The notes under the pieces: generated by a model
What the model saw: only the letters and a program-made list of their open reading frames with translations
The model's database searches: none
Told to the model about the DNA's origin: nothing
Program-made: the position numbers and the translations under genes
In this document: positions 40,802-53,342 of the stretch, piece after piece
Layout: each line of letters begins with the position of its first letter
How positions within the stretch are numbered: position 1 is the first letter of the stretch
DNA from: Aphanomyces cochlioides
Taxonomy: Eukaryota > Oomycota > Saprolegniomycetes > Saprolegniales > Verrucalvaceae
DNA: 64,000 bases
Direction of reading: 5' to 3'
NCBI GenBank assembly: GCA_019828595.1
Contig: JAHQRK010000034.1
Coordinates: forward strand, 186,001-250,000

Positions 40802-43800
40802 TTAGAGTTGATCGTCCTCCAAATCGAGGGGATCAATTTCGTCGGCGTTCATGGAGTGGTGAGCTTTGCTGCAGAGCTCGTCGATGTGGTAATTGTTGGT
40901 GATGCTTTTGAGCATCGAGATGGCCGACAAGACGGGAGCCGGCAAAGTGAACTTCTCGAGATTGTCGCTGAAGTTTTCGATCAAAGCAAACAGCGACCAG
41001 TCCGTCAAGCAGTTGGTGTCAGGCAATCTTGTTGCTTCTTGGTTCAATAGAACAGTCAGTGCCTCCGAGTTTGTGTAGAGGTCTGGGGCCCGATTTGAGA
41101 GGAATAAGTCAATCGTAGCAAGTGCAAAGAGGATGCGCTTGATCTCTGGTATGTCCGTGGTCAATTCTTCCAAGATTTCTGACGGGTGAATCTTGTATTG
41201 AGCCATGAAGTTGACGTGATGTTTGTAGTTGTGAGGCTTGCCTTGAGCTTTTAACAAAGCCATCTTGCGCTCAATAGTCTTGGTTGCAACAAGTGACTGA
41301 AACAAACTGAGGTCTTCATCTTGTGCGTACATAGCATGTGCAACGAGCTGAGGGTCATCTCGCAAAATGCGTTGACATTCGGTGATACTGCCTTCGACTT
41401 TCTTATCTCGAATGATCTTCTTCGCCAATTCGAGGTGGGCTGCAGCAGACTTGTTAAGTCGTTGTTTCTTCGCTTTGCCTTTGGTCTTTTTCGGGCGTGG
41501 CGCACTTGAATCTTCCAATACAATTCGAGGCACTGCAAAGTCTTCAAACGAGAGTTCCACGTCGTCTTCTTTGAGGATATGAAAACGGTTGGATGTCGGC
41601 AGGGGATCCAAACGTGGGGACGAAGGCAAAGTACGTTTTGGAGCTGGTCCAGACCGGTAGCCCGTTACCAATTGAAGGTCCAGCGAGTTCTTGGGCTGCT
41701 CACTTGGTGGAGCAAGAGCGGGCGATTCGTTGGTAGACATTTCCACATCTTCTTGTTGTTTGTCTTGTCCATTGTTGTTAGGGGGATCGCTGTCACCAGA
41801 CATATCGACATCAGAGCCATGAGAAGGAGCTGTTGGCTGTGGTTGTTCATCTTGACCATCTCCAGATGCCTCAGTTGAGTCGGCCTTGCCTTCCGCATTT
41901 GTTCCAGGGTCTTGATCATGATCGTCTCCATCAGGTTCAGGTTCTTTTTCTCCTGACGGAGGAGATTTTGCCGCTGCCTTGGCCGCTTTTGCCTTCGCTT
42001 TTTCAGCCTTGGCCTCTGCACGTCGTGAAACAATCGACGGAGGCAATGTCTTGTTCAGAGCAGCGATCTTGTGCTGAAACACGACGACAAAAGGCTGACC
42101 CGACGGATCCGTAATGGTGATTTCGCGTAGTGCGTCGCCGGATTTTGGCACCAGCACTGCAGGAGGCGCAGACGACTTGAAAATGACTCTCAAATGCGGC
42201 GACTTGATGTTCTGACCAGCAGTAGGGTTGAATGCTGCTATCACTGACTTGGTCAATGCAGCCATTTTCTTGACAATCGCCTTGGCCATCGAAGGGTGAC
42301 TGACCTTGTTGAACGTAACGTAGTAGTTGTTGCCATAACGCGAGTACTTGGGAACCAGGAAGTCTTTGCCACCAAGTCGAAACGTTGTGCCTCCCATTTC
42401 CACGCACGTAGACAAGTTGTAACTTGAGATCACAATGGTCTGTGGGTTCTTCTTGTGGATCAAAATGTTCGGAAATTTGGAGCCCCATAACGAACCAGGA
42501 TTTTCCTTGACAAATTGATCGCAGATGACTTTTTCGGACCAGTCCTTGTAGGCTTCGCCCAACTTGACTGTTAGCTCGTACACTTGGGACTGGGGAGTGA
42601 GCAAAATGTTTTCAATGAAGGCGTCCATGTCACCAGAGTCTTTGTAGAATGCGTCCGCCATGGCCTCGCATCGCGCAATATCGTCATCGGCAATAGCATG
42701 AGCACCAGTGTTGCGATGTTTCGCGCCTTTGGGGGCATTGCCTTGCTTGGAATCTTTCTTGGACGAAGCTGAATCCTTGCCGGGAGTCTTTTGCGTCCAT
42801 GGATTGGCCTTTTCAGCGTTTTGTTGCTCTTGATCGCCTTGTATTTTGTCTGCCGCGGTAGGAGGATCAACAGCGCCATTTCCTTGAGCAACGGATTTGT
42901 CGACAATGTCTTGATTTGACTGGTCATTGTCATTGTTTGTCGATTGTTCCTCGTGAATAACTTCTCCAGGAGTATCACACGGCTTCGCTTGGCCGTTAAT
43001 GTCGCCTGACCCATCCACCTCCGAGTGAATTTGAGTATTTCCCTCGTCGGTTAAGGCCTCGGTTTCAGTAGAATCCTTCCCCTCGGCGTCTCCAGAGACC
43101 ATATCCACGTCCTCTTGAGATTTTTCTTCTTCCTCTCCCGTTCTAGGAGGCTCAGCACAGGGGGCGACGCGGTTGGTGGCTGCTGGCTCAGTCCCATTGG
43201 TCACGAGAAAGGCCGGGGCCAGACCCCCAGTGACAGGGGTAGAAGGGGAATCCATGCCATCCCCGCAGCACGGTGACTGGGGTACACCATTGCTCCGGCG
43301 AGAACCCAAATCGGGATACCGCCCCCGCCCCTCCGAAGAGGCCCCTGGGGGAAGTAGACAGAACCGCAGGGTGTGCCCATAGGGGGGGCCCTCGTAGCCT
43401 CTAGGGCTGACATGGACCCCGTTTTCTCGCCGCCTTCACTGGGGATCGACTCCAATTGGAGTCCAGGGAAGCAGCCACCACAGGCACAAGGCCCCAGTGG
43501 TTCGCCCTCCTGAGTGAGGGCTTCGCTAGACAAGTTAACGACAGTGGTCTGGGGGTCAACCACTGACCCACTGAGGTTGACCCCCCCTGGAACTCCGGCG
43601 AGTGGAGCACCAGGTGAAGCGCTGGGGGAGCGAGACGCAGATTGGTCTCCAGAGACGCTGTTGGGGTCGAACTCGACCTCCACTTCGGCCCTAGGGTTAG
43701 GTGTAGAGACATTACTCACACCACTTCCGCCATCCTGATTGGACGACGAAAGTGGGTGAGGTGATACAATACCTGGAATGATGGTGACTCCGTGAGTGTT

Positions 43801-43839
43801 GGTCTCACGGAGCTCGGAACAGCTGTTGGCGTTGGACAT
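40802..43839 (-). pseudogene. ORF1 with a single 1-nt frameshift (antisense)
   Basis: ATG at 43839, stop at 40802-40804. The run at 43347-43351 is five G (five C in sense) where the intact copy has six. This shifts the frame after ~160 residues; the first reading ends at 43201 and the downstream 835-codon frame is open to the end. It keeps TATGGGC, unlike the plus-strand copies. The error is in a homopolymer, so it could be a sequencing or assembly slip; if so, this element would be fully intact. It has KEDDVEL for EEDDVEL and EPDGDDH for EHDGDDH. Confidence 0.85.
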
Positions 43840-43900
43840 TTTGAGCGCGGCGGCACTTGATAACTTCTTGACTTGAGGGGTACGAGGCAAATTCGGAAGT

Positions 43901-43916
43901 TCTTTTGCGTCCATGG
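43901..43916 (-). repeat. TSD copy (minus sense CCATGGACGCAAAAGA)
   Basis: Mate of 36506-36521, bordering the 5' terminus of the full-length minus element. Confidence 0.95.
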
Positions 43917-44337
43917 ATTGGCCTTTTCAGCGTTTTGTTGCTCTTGATCGCCTTGTATTTTGTCTGCCGCGGTAGGAGGATCAACAGCGCCATTTCCTTG
44001 AGCAACGGATTTGTCGACAATGTCTTGATTTGACTGGTCATTGTCATTGTTTGTCGATTGTTCCTCTTGAATAACTTCTCCAGGAGTATCACACGGCTTC
44101 GCTTGGCCGTTAATGTCGCCTGACCCATCAACCTCCGAGTGAATTTGAGTATTTCCCTCGTCGGTTAAGGCCTCGGTTTCAGTAGAATCCTTCCCCTCGG
44201 CGTCTCCAGAGACCATATCCACGTCCTCTTGAGATTTTTCTTCTTCCTCTCCCGTTCTAGGAGGCTCAGCACAGGGGCCGACGCGGTTGGTGGCTGCTGG
44301 CTCAGTCCCATTGGTCACGAGAAAGGCCGGGGCCAGA
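43901..44337 (-). pseudogene. ORF1 fragment, residues ~207-351, 5'-truncated element end
   Basis: Minus-strand ORF1 from LAPAFLVTNG through the Glu/Asp/Asn/Gln-rich segment to PWTQK, the point where the full-length element inserted. Its right edge is an abrupt 5' truncation (minus sense TCTGGCCCC) followed by a TSD, the usual sign of incomplete reverse transcription. It has G for A in NRVGPCAEPP. With 31764-36521 it forms one interrupted host copy. Confidence 0.85.
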
Positions 44338-44352
44338 GAAGAAGTCCGGTGG
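44338..44352. repeat. TSD GAAGAAGTCCGGTGG (reverse complement of 31764-31778)
   Basis: 15 bp at the 5'-truncated end of the minus element, continuing in phase as plus-strand ORF2 codons KKSGG. Its partner at 31764-31778 is inverted. Confidence 0.8.
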
Positions 44353-45730
44353 CTTAGGCCTGCACCATGCACTTGCTTTATGGCAACAACACAACCGCTC
44401 TGTCATGATCAGATGCATTCAAGCCATCACCACCCCACCCCGCAAGTCTGCCATGTCTGCCTGGATTACGCCGGGCTATACTCTCCTCGAGAAGGCTTTT
44501 CATCCATGGGGTTCCCCCCGAGATCTCCTCTTGGCAAATGGCTCTTCTGCATTCATCAGACAACTGTACAAGAATCCCAATATCACTCCAATGTGGAAAG
44601 CCTTATTGAGTAGCTGGTTTGAATCCCGCTGGACTCCGTACGGCTGTCCAAATCACATCTCATCTTTGGATGTTCCCCTTTGGCACAACTCGTATCTGCC
44701 TGGACTCGAAGACCTATACGATCAGTGCTCTACATCGACGCAAGACCAAGCCAATGTATTGGCTTCGCTTCACATCACGAAGTTGTCGCATTTGTTGACT
44801 CCGTGTCAGCGAGTTTGGCCAGCTTCGATCTTGTTCGACAAAATCAACCGTGCCTGCCGCCAAGCCAATTTTGTCCCTCCAACGAAACAATGGATCTCAA
44901 TCTTGGTGACCAAGTTATCACGATTGTTTGAGATTGTTTCTGAAGAGGATGCTCCCGTGTTCCACTTGCCGACGCCAAGCTCTGAATGGATGGAATGGCA
45001 CTGGATAATTCACCCTGACTCGAGTCCGATCTTGTTGGCGCTTGCGACTTCGAAATCGGCTAAGATCAGAGCTTCTCCAGCTGTCAGCTCGTCCATTCTT
45101 CCTACCAAGCATCTCAACCTGCCATCCAACTTTTACGAAGACCCCAAGCGCCTTACCCAACTTGCCGCCTTCCTCCAACCCGACCACATTCTCCCTCGAT
45201 ATGGAGAGTTCATTTTCAAGACCCTTCTCCGCGCCAACGCCATGCAATATCTGTTTCAGTACCAAGACCCCAAGCCGACGTGTGTCTTCTGTCGTGTCAA
45301 TGAGACGTACGAGCATTTCCTGTTCTCTTGTGGATATGGTCAATCTGTTTGGTATTCCTTCAAGACAATCCAGCGACTGCTCGAGTGTTCCTTTCCGTCA
45401 ACGTGTCTGGAAATGTTCTACGAGACGCCCAAGCCGTCCGATGGATACTACATCCGTGGCTATCTGAAGATCTGGCCGATTGTCCGAGCCTGCGTGTATT
45501 ATCAAATATGGCTCCAACGTGCCGATCGCACCTTTCGACCCGACCTCACAGCGAAGAGTCCGATGGAAGTTGCCATTCATGCTGCCTCTTTGATCAAGCT
45601 ACATCTACAACAGCTCCTGGTTGATCTCCCTCTCAAGAAGGGATACACCAAGGTATTCAATGTGCTCAAGCATCTATCTTCGGACCCCTGGTTACGTCAA
45701 CACGCCATTCCTGACAGTGTCGTTTCATGA
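44339..45730 (+). pseudogene. ORF2 C-terminal 463 residues (890-1352)
   Basis: Plus-strand ORF2 from KKSGGLGLHH to the stop, containing the CCHC finger but no RT core. It is the downstream part of the copy into which the minus element inserted. Its first 894 residues, or a recombinant of them, lie in inverted orientation at 31764-34444. The 3'UTR type and downstream flank match 25855-26014, showing a shared origin. Confidence 0.9.
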
Positions 45731-45875
45731 GTGAGCTGACGGCTCACCACTTCATCTCCTGTTCAATGACCACTTTGCCATATTCTGTTTTCCAAGTTCT
45801 ATTTATACAGTACGAGGCAAATTAGTAAGTCATTAGGGCCTTTGCTCAAAAATAAGGTTAATACAACTCATTTAA
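45731..45875 (+). other. Element 3'UTR, 145 nt, bulged hairpin
   Basis: Same 1-nt deletion and same following sequence (CCAAGGCAATTGTCA) as 25855-25999. Ends CATTTAA at 45875. Confidence 0.9.
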
Positions 45876-45877
45876 CC

Positions 45878-47359
45878 AAGGCAATTGTCAAGAAAATGGC
45901 TGCATTGACCAAGTCAGTGATAGCAGCATTCAACCCTACTGCTGGTCAGAACATCAAGTCGCCGCATTTGAGAGTCATTTTCAAGTCGTCTGCGCCTCCT
46001 GCAGTGCTGGTGCCAAAATCCGGCGACGCACTACGCGAAATCACCATTACGGATCCGTCGGGTCAGCCTTTTGTCGTCGTGTTTCAGCACAAGATCGCTG
46101 CTCTGAACAAGACATTGCCTCCGTCGATTGTTTCACGACGTGCAGAGGCCAAGGCTGAAAAAGCGAAGGCAAAAGCGGCCAAGGCAGCGGCAAAATCTCC
46201 TCCGTCAGGAGAAAAAGAACCTGAACATGATGGAGACGATCATGATCAAGACCCTGGAACAAATGCGGAAGGCAAGGCCGACTCAACTGAGGCATCTGAA
46301 GATGGTCAAGATGAACAACCACAGCCAACAGCTCCTTCTCATGGCTCTGATGTCGATATGTCTGGTGACAGCGATCCCCCTAACAACAATGGACAAGACA
46401 AACAACAAGAAGATGTGGAAATGTCTACCAACGAATCGCCCGCTCTTGCTCCACCAAGTGAGCAGCCCAAGAACTCGCTGGACCTTCAATTGGTAACGGG
46501 CTACCGGTCTGGACCAGCTCCAAAACGTACTTTGCCTTCGTCCCCACGTTTGGATCCCCTGCCGACATCCAACCGTTTTCATATCCTCGAAGAAGACGAC
46601 GTGGAACTCTCGTTTGAAGACTTTGCAGTGCCTCGAATTATATTGGAAGATTCAAGTGCGCCACGCCCGAAAAAGACCAAAGGCAAAGCGAAGAAACAAC
46701 GACTTAACAAGTCTGCTGCAGCCCACCTCGAATTGGCGAAGAAGATCATTCGAGACAAGAAAGTCGAAGGCAGTATCACCGAATGTCAACGCATTTTGCG
46801 AGATGATCCTCAGCTCGTTGCACATGCTATGTACGCACAAGATGAAGACCTCAGTTTGTTTCAGTCACTTGTTGCAACCAAGACTATTGAGCGCAAGATG
46901 GCTTTGTTAAAAGCTCAAGGCAAGCCTCACAACTACAAACATCACGTCAACTTCATGGCTCAATACAAGATTCACCCGTCAGAAATCTTGGAAGAATTGA
47001 CCACGTACATACCAGAGATCAAGCGCATCCTCTTTGCACTTGCTACGATTGACTTATTCCTCTCAAATCGGGCCCCAGACCTCTACACAAACTCGGAGGC
47101 ACTGACTGTTCTATTGAACCAAGAAGCAACAAGATTGCCTGACACCAACTGCTTGACGGACTGGTCGCTGTTTGCTTTGATCGAAAACTTCAGCGACAAT
47201 CTCGAGAAGTTCACTTTGCCGGCTCCCGTCTTGTCGGCCATCTCGATGCTCAAAAGCATCACCAACAATTACCACATCGACGAGCTCTGCAGCAAAGCTC
47301 ACCACTCCATGAACGCCGACGAAATTGATCCCCTCGATTTGGAGGACGATCAACTCTAA
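45878..47359 (+). pseudogene. ORF1 C-terminal half (residues ~520-1012)
   Basis: Starts at KAIVKKMAALTKS immediately after a 3' terminus and is open to TAA at 47357-47359. It differs from 26002-27483 at a few sites (EEDDVEL, VPRIILED, QRLNKS, ELTTYIPE). The identical junction shows that this region and 25-27 kb are duplicates. The 5' half of this ORF1 is not adjacent. Confidence 0.9.
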
Positions 47360-47434
47360 GGCTTCTATCCCCTGCTTCAATCCATTTCAACCTCCCCTCT
47401 GACCCCTCCATTCTACTCATTTTCATCTGTACTC

Positions 47435-49072
47435 GTGATGAGTGACAACAACTTCTCCGATGTCCCAACTGAACTCGTGGACTGGGACCCACAAATCATC
47501 TCCCTCAACACCAATGGCTTCTCCAACAGTCATCGGTACATCCTCGACAAACTATCAAGTGTTCACGACGTTTCCTTTATCCAAGAAACCCGTTTCCGCA
47601 CGCCAAGTCTCCACGACCGTGTTGCGTTCCATTGGCAACGCATCACAAACCACGAAGGCTCTTTGTTCTTTGAAGAGCCTATTTACCCTGAAGTATCCAC
47701 GTCGCCAGCCACTGGAGGTCTGGCTACGTTGATACATCCTCACTGTCCTTTGAAGAACGCCACTCAAATCCCTCATGACAACCCAGTGCTTCGTGGTCGT
47801 TATCTACAAGTGCGATGTACTCTGGGTCCACTGACAGTCGTTCTCCACAATATCTATGCGCCGGCAGCCTTCCAAGAACGAGCAAGTTACTTCGAAGAAT
47901 TGCCACGCGACTTTCCTCCACATGCGCTCCACATTGTTGGAGGAGATTTCAACTGCACTCTCAACAAAGATTTGGATTCGTTGAGACCCAGTACCTCCAC
48001 CATGGCCGGCACCCTTCAACTGGAACAATGGATGCACAGTTTGTCTCTGGTGGATCTGTTTCGCCGTCAAAACCCCGTGGCACGAGCCTTCACAAGTCCC
48101 ACACTCACCAACCGACTTGACTACATCTTTTGTTCGTCCACCTTGGCGGGTCTTCGTCATTGGAAGGCGACGCACATGCCACACGTTCCACAGGCTGACC
48201 ACGTGGCTTGTCGTATCATCACAAAGCGTCAAACATTGCGCCATGGCTCTGGATCATGGAAAGCTCCAACTTGGCTACTTCGTCTACCACGAGCGGCCGA
48301 GATTGTTCATGGATGTCTGGATCGATTTTTGGACAAGTCTCCAACATTCCACAATATCTCCAAGGCCTACGACATACTGGTCAATGATATCCGCTCCCAA
48401 CTCAAAGAATTCCATTCTCAACGATTGGAGAAACAACGTCTGCCGTTGAAGAAGTTAGCTGTCGAGATCGCTTCGCTTTTGCAAGTCCCCAACATGCGTC
48501 AAGATGCAGTGCTGGTGGATCGAGTGCGAGACCTTCAAAAGCAAATTCACGAGCTGCAAGATCGAGACAAGCAGTTTCGTCAAGACCAGGCGTTCCAACT
48601 TCACTTGTACAAAGCAGAGCGCTCGTCCAAGTTCCACTTCATGTCCCCTGTCCCTACCCCCTTGAAGAAGACAGTCTTCAAAGAGTTGGTGGATGTCAAT
48701 GGAAATGTTGTCTCCAATCAACAAGGCATGTCTGACGTCCTGGTCGACTACTACAAGGACTTGTTTGCAGCTCCCGAGGTGCAGCGATCTGGAGACGAAG
48801 TGTCGTCATTTCTGACCCCATTGACTCGACACAAGCAACTGCCAGAGCAAGCCCAGAAAGAGCTGTCGGCTCCCTTGCGCGCCAACGAGTTCTATCACGC
48901 TATTCGACACAGCAGTTCGAACTCAGCGCCAGGTCCCAACGCTCTGCCATTCGAAGTCCTCAAACTTGCACCTCACAAGTGGTCGTTGGTATTGGAGCTG
49001 CTATTCACACACCAGCTCCATTCTCACCCTCGCTTGACTCCCATGCAACTTGTCAGTACGCTGGTTAAATGA
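47435..49072 (+). pseudogene. ORF2 N-terminal 545 residues, cut by an antisense insertion
   Basis: Starts MMSDNNF (S for I at residue 3). The whole endonuclease is present with all catalytic residues, then the frame runs to STLV just before the RT core. The minus element's reversed 3' end supplies AAA TGA, so the ORF reads ...STLVK and stops. It carries ATQIPHD for ATQVPHD. If expressed it would be an endonuclease-only protein. Confidence 0.9.
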
Positions 49073-49210
49073 GTTGTATTAACCTTATTTTTGAGCAAAG
49101 GCCCTAATGACTTACTAATTTGCCTCGTACTGTATAAATAGAACTTGGAAAACAGAATATGGCAAAGTGGTCATTGAACAGGAGATGAAGTGAGTGAGCC
49201 GTCAGCTCAC
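49065..49210 (-). other. Element 3'UTR, 146 nt
   Basis: Same hairpin form as 36522-36667 (one T-G pair, loop GAC). Ends CATTTAA, adjoining TGG of plus-strand ORF2 (CCA in element sense). Confidence 0.9.
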
Positions 49211-52200
49211 TCATGAAACGACACTGTCAGGAATGGCGTGTTGACGTAACCAGGGGTCCGAAGATAGATGCTTGAGCACATTGAATACCTTGGTGTATCC
49301 CTTCTTGAGAGGGAGATCAACCAGGAGCTGTTGTAGATGTAGCTTGATCAAAGAGGCAGCATGAATGGCAACTTCCATCGGACTCTTCGCTGTGAGGTCG
49401 GGTCGAAAGGTGCGATCGGCACGTTGGAGCCATATTTGATAATACACGCAGGCTCGGACAATCGGCCAGATCTTCAGATAGCCACGGATGTAGTATCCAT
49501 CGGACGGCTTGGGCGTCTCGTAGAACATTTCCAGACACGTGGACGGAAAGGAACACTCGAGCAGTCGCTGGATTGTCTTGAAGAAATACCAAACAGATTG
49601 ACCATATCCACAAGAGAACAGGAAATGCTCGTACGTCTCATTGACACGACAGAAGACACACGTCGGCTTGGGGTCTTGGTACTGAAACAGATATTGCATG
49701 GCGTTGGCGCGGAGAAGGGTCTTGAAAATGAACTCTCCATATCGAGGGAGAATGTGGTCGGGTTGGAGGAAGGCGGCAAGTTGGGTAAGGCGCTTGGGGT
49801 CTTCGTAAAAGTTGGATGGCAGGTTGAGATGCTTGGTAGGAAGAATGGACGAGCTGACAGCTGGAGAAGCTCTGATCTTAGCCGATTTCGAAGTCGCAAG
49901 CGCCAACAAGATCGGACTGGAGTCAGGGTGAATTATCCAGTGCCATTCCATCCATTCAGAGCTTGGCGTCGGCAAGTGGAACACGGGAGCATCCTCTTCA
50001 GAAACAATCTCAAACAATCGTGATAACTTGGTCACCAAGATTGAGATCCATTGTTTCGTTGGAGGGACAAAATTGGCTTGGCGGCAGGCATGGTTGATTT
50101 TGTCGAACAAGATCGAAGCTGGCCAAACTCGCTGACACGGAGTCAACAAATGCGACAACTTCGTGATGTGAAGCGAAGCCAATACATTGGCTTGGTCTTG
50201 CGTCGATGTAGAGCACTGATCGTATAGGTCTTCGAGTCCAGGCAGATACGAGTTGTGCCAAAGGGGAATATCCAAAGATGAGATGTGATTTGGACAGCCG
50301 TACGGAGTCCAGCGGGATTCAAACCAGCTACTCAATAAGGCTTTCCACATTGGAGTGATATTGGGATTCTTGTACAGTTGTCTGATGAATGCAGAAGAGC
50401 CATTTGCCAAGAGGAGATCGGGGGGAACCCCATGGATGAAAAGCCTTCTCGAGGAGAGTATAGCCCGGCGTAATCCAGGCGGACATGGCAGACTTGCGGG
50501 GTGGGGTGGTGATGGCTTGAATGCATCTGATCATGACAGAGCGGTTGTGTTGTTGCCATAAAGCAAGTGCATGGTGCAGGCCTGAGCCACCGGACTTCTT
50601 CGGCATGAATAGGATCTCCTTTTTGATCAAACGGAGGCCATGGACAGAGGAGGATGGGTTGATTTCTTCACCATGCATAAATTGAAGCATGGCCTTGTCG
50701 ATCTTTTTGGCCAGGTCTTTGTCGGCAGGGACAAAAGCCAGTTGGTACCATAACACAGGCAGACATATGCTGTGCAGGATAGTGACTTTTCCGGCCATGG
50801 TTCGAGCCTTGTAGAGCCACAAAGACAAGCGAGCCACAAACTTCTCAAACACGTAATTGAAACGTGCCAATGGAGAAAGATTGGGCGCAACCAAGATACC
50901 AAGAGCCTTCACGGGACTGTCGGAAGTAACTTGTAGTGAGGCAAGGTTCCCATTCAACTGGCTGTAAGTCAGAATTTGGGTCTTGTCGACGTTGAGTCGG
51001 AAACCAGACTTGTCGCAAAAGGTTTGAACCAATGCAAGCTGCCGGTGGAGGCACGTCTCATTTGCCGCATAGAGTTGCGAGTCGTCGGCAAAGTAACTCC
51101 CAGTGTGGTAGCGATCCCCACACTTGATGCCATAGTTGGAGTGTTGCCGTAGGAGTTGGCACATCGGTTCCAAAGCGATCACAAACAGAAGTGGCGACAG
51201 TGGATCACCTTGCAACACACCGCGTGAGATGTGAACTGGCTTGGACAAGAAGCCGTTCACCAAGATGCGAGACTTGCGGCCCGAGTACAGTACGCGAACC
51301 ATGTCAACAAAGGTTTCGGGAAAGCCATAGTGACGGAGGACGCGGAGCAAGTACGCGTGGTCCACGCGATCAAAAGCTTTCTCAAAGTCAAGCAGTGCCA
51401 CCATCGAGGACGGACTGTGTAGTTTGATGTGGTGCAGCATGTCATCCAGTCGTGCAATATTGGTTTGGATATTGCTTCGACGGATAAAGCCTTGCTGGTC
51501 CGGGTGGATGATGTGTCGAATGTGGCGCTGGAGTCGATAAGCCAGAATACTCGTCAGGATTTTCACATCCGTGTTGAGTAGGCTAATGGGCCGATAGTTC
51601 TTGGCCTGTGACTTGGGGCCTTTCTTGTGCAGCAACACCAGCGTACTGACAAGTTGCATGGGAGTCAAGCGAGGGTGAGAATGGAGCTGGTGTGTGAATA
51701 GCAGCTCCAATACCAACGACCACTTGTGAGGTGCAAGTTTGAGGACTTCGAATGGCAGAGCGTTGGGACCTGGCGCTGAGTTCGAACTGCTGTGTCGAAT
51801 AGCATGATAGAACTCGTTGGCGCGCAAGGGAGCCGACAGCTCTTTCTGGGCTTGCTCTGGCAGTTGCTTGTGTCGAGTCAATGGGGTCAGAAATGACGAC
51901 ACTTCGTCTCCAGATCGCTGCACGTCGGGAGCTGCAAACAAGTCCTTGTAGTAGTCGACCAGGACGTCAGACATGCCTTGTTGATTGGAGATAACATTTC
52001 CATTGACATCCACCAACTCTTTGAAGACTGTCTTCTTCAAGGGGGTAGGGACAGGGGACATGAAGTGGAACTTGGACGAGCGCTCTACTTTGTACAAGTG
52101 AAGTTGGAACGCCTGGTCTTGACGAAACTGCTTGTCTCGATCTTGCAGCTCGTGAATTTGCTTTTGAAGGTCTCGCACTCGATCCACCAGCACTGCATCT

Positions 52201-53267
52201 TGACGCATGTTGGGGACTTGCAAAAGCGAAGCGATCTCGACAGCTAACTTCTTCAACGGCAGACGTTGTTTCTCCAATCGTTGAGAATGGAATTCTTTGA
52301 GTTGGGAGCGGATATCATTGACCAGTATGTCGTAGGCCTTGGAGATATTGTGGAATGTTGGAGACTTGTCCAAAAATCGATCCAGACATCCATGAACAAT
52401 CTCGGCCGCTCGTGGTAGACGAAGTAGCCAAGTTGGAGCTTTCCATGATCCAGAGCCATGGCGCAATGTTTGACGCTTTGTGATGATACGACAAGCCACG
52501 TGGTCAGCCTGTGGAACGTGTGGCATGTGCGTCGCCTTCCAATGACGAAGACCCGCCAAGGTGGACGAACAAAAGATGTAGTCAAGTCGGTTGGTGAGTG
52601 TGGGACTTGTGAAGGTTCTTGCCACGGGGTTTTGACGGCGAAACAGATCCACCAGAGACAAACTGTGCATCCATTGTTCCAGTTGAAGGGTGCCGGCCAT
52701 GGTGGAGGTACTGGGTCTCAACGAATCCAAATCTTTGTTGAGAGTGCAGTTGAAATCTCCTCCAACAATGTGGAGCGCATGTGGAGGAAAGTCGCGTGGC
52801 AATTCTTCGAAGTAACTTGCTCGTTGTTGGAAGGCTGCCGGCGCATAGATATTGTGGAGAACGACTGTCAGTGGACCCAGAGTACATCGCACTTGTAGAT
52901 AACGACCACGAAGCACTGGGTTGTCATGAGGGACTTGAGTGGCGTTCTTCAAAGGAGAGTGAGGATGTATCAACGTAGCCAGACCTCCAGTGGCTGGCGA
53001 CGTGGATACTTCAGGGTAAATAGGCTCTTCAAAGAACAAAGAGCCTTCGTGGTTTGTGATGCGTTGCCAATGGAACGCAACACGGTCGTGGAGACTTGGC
53101 GTGCGGAAACGGGTTTCTTGGATAAAGGAAACGTCGTGAACACTTGATAGTTTGTCGAGGATGTACCGATGACTGTTGGAGAAGCCATTGGTGTTGAGGG
53201 AGATGATTTGTGGGTCCCAGTCCACGAGTTCAGTTGGGACATCGGAGAAGTTGTTGTCAATCATCAC
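49211..53267 (-). pseudogene. ORF2 with a single 2-nt deletion (antisense)
   Basis: ATG at 53267. Endonuclease and RT are intact to about residue 950 (PWGSPR), where TC is missing (GAGATCGGGG for GAGATCTCGGGG, plus-strand 50418-50420). The C-terminal frame resumes and runs to the normal stop at 49211. The deletion leaves the RT core whole but removes the CCHC finger from the translated product. It has VARTFTSP for VARAFTSP, KVERSSK, AAPDVQ, GGSGLHH and NHACRQ. Confidence 0.9.
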
Positions 53268-53342
53268 GAGTACAGATGAAAATGAGTAGAATGGAGGGGT
53301 CAGAGGGGAGGTTGAAATGGATTGAAGCAGGGGATAGAAGCC

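Larger units (their letters stand above)
36522..43900 (-). mobile_element. Complete LINE insertion, 7,379 bp, with matched TSDs
   Basis: The cleanest single insertion in the window. 5' terminus ACTTCCGAATTTG at 43900, 3' terminus CATTTAA at 36522, and a perfect 16-bp TSD on both sides (43901-43916 and 36506-36521), inside ORF1 of another minus-strand copy. ORF2 is intact; ORF1 lacks one C. Use this copy as the reference for element boundaries. Confidence 0.95.

Noticed and set aside
31764..44337. Twin-priming (L1-style 5' inversion) as the cause of the inverted segment
   Set aside because: The inverted segment carries a separate full-length insertion with its own TSD and host ORF sequence, and the TSD pair itself is inverted; recombination after insertion fits better.
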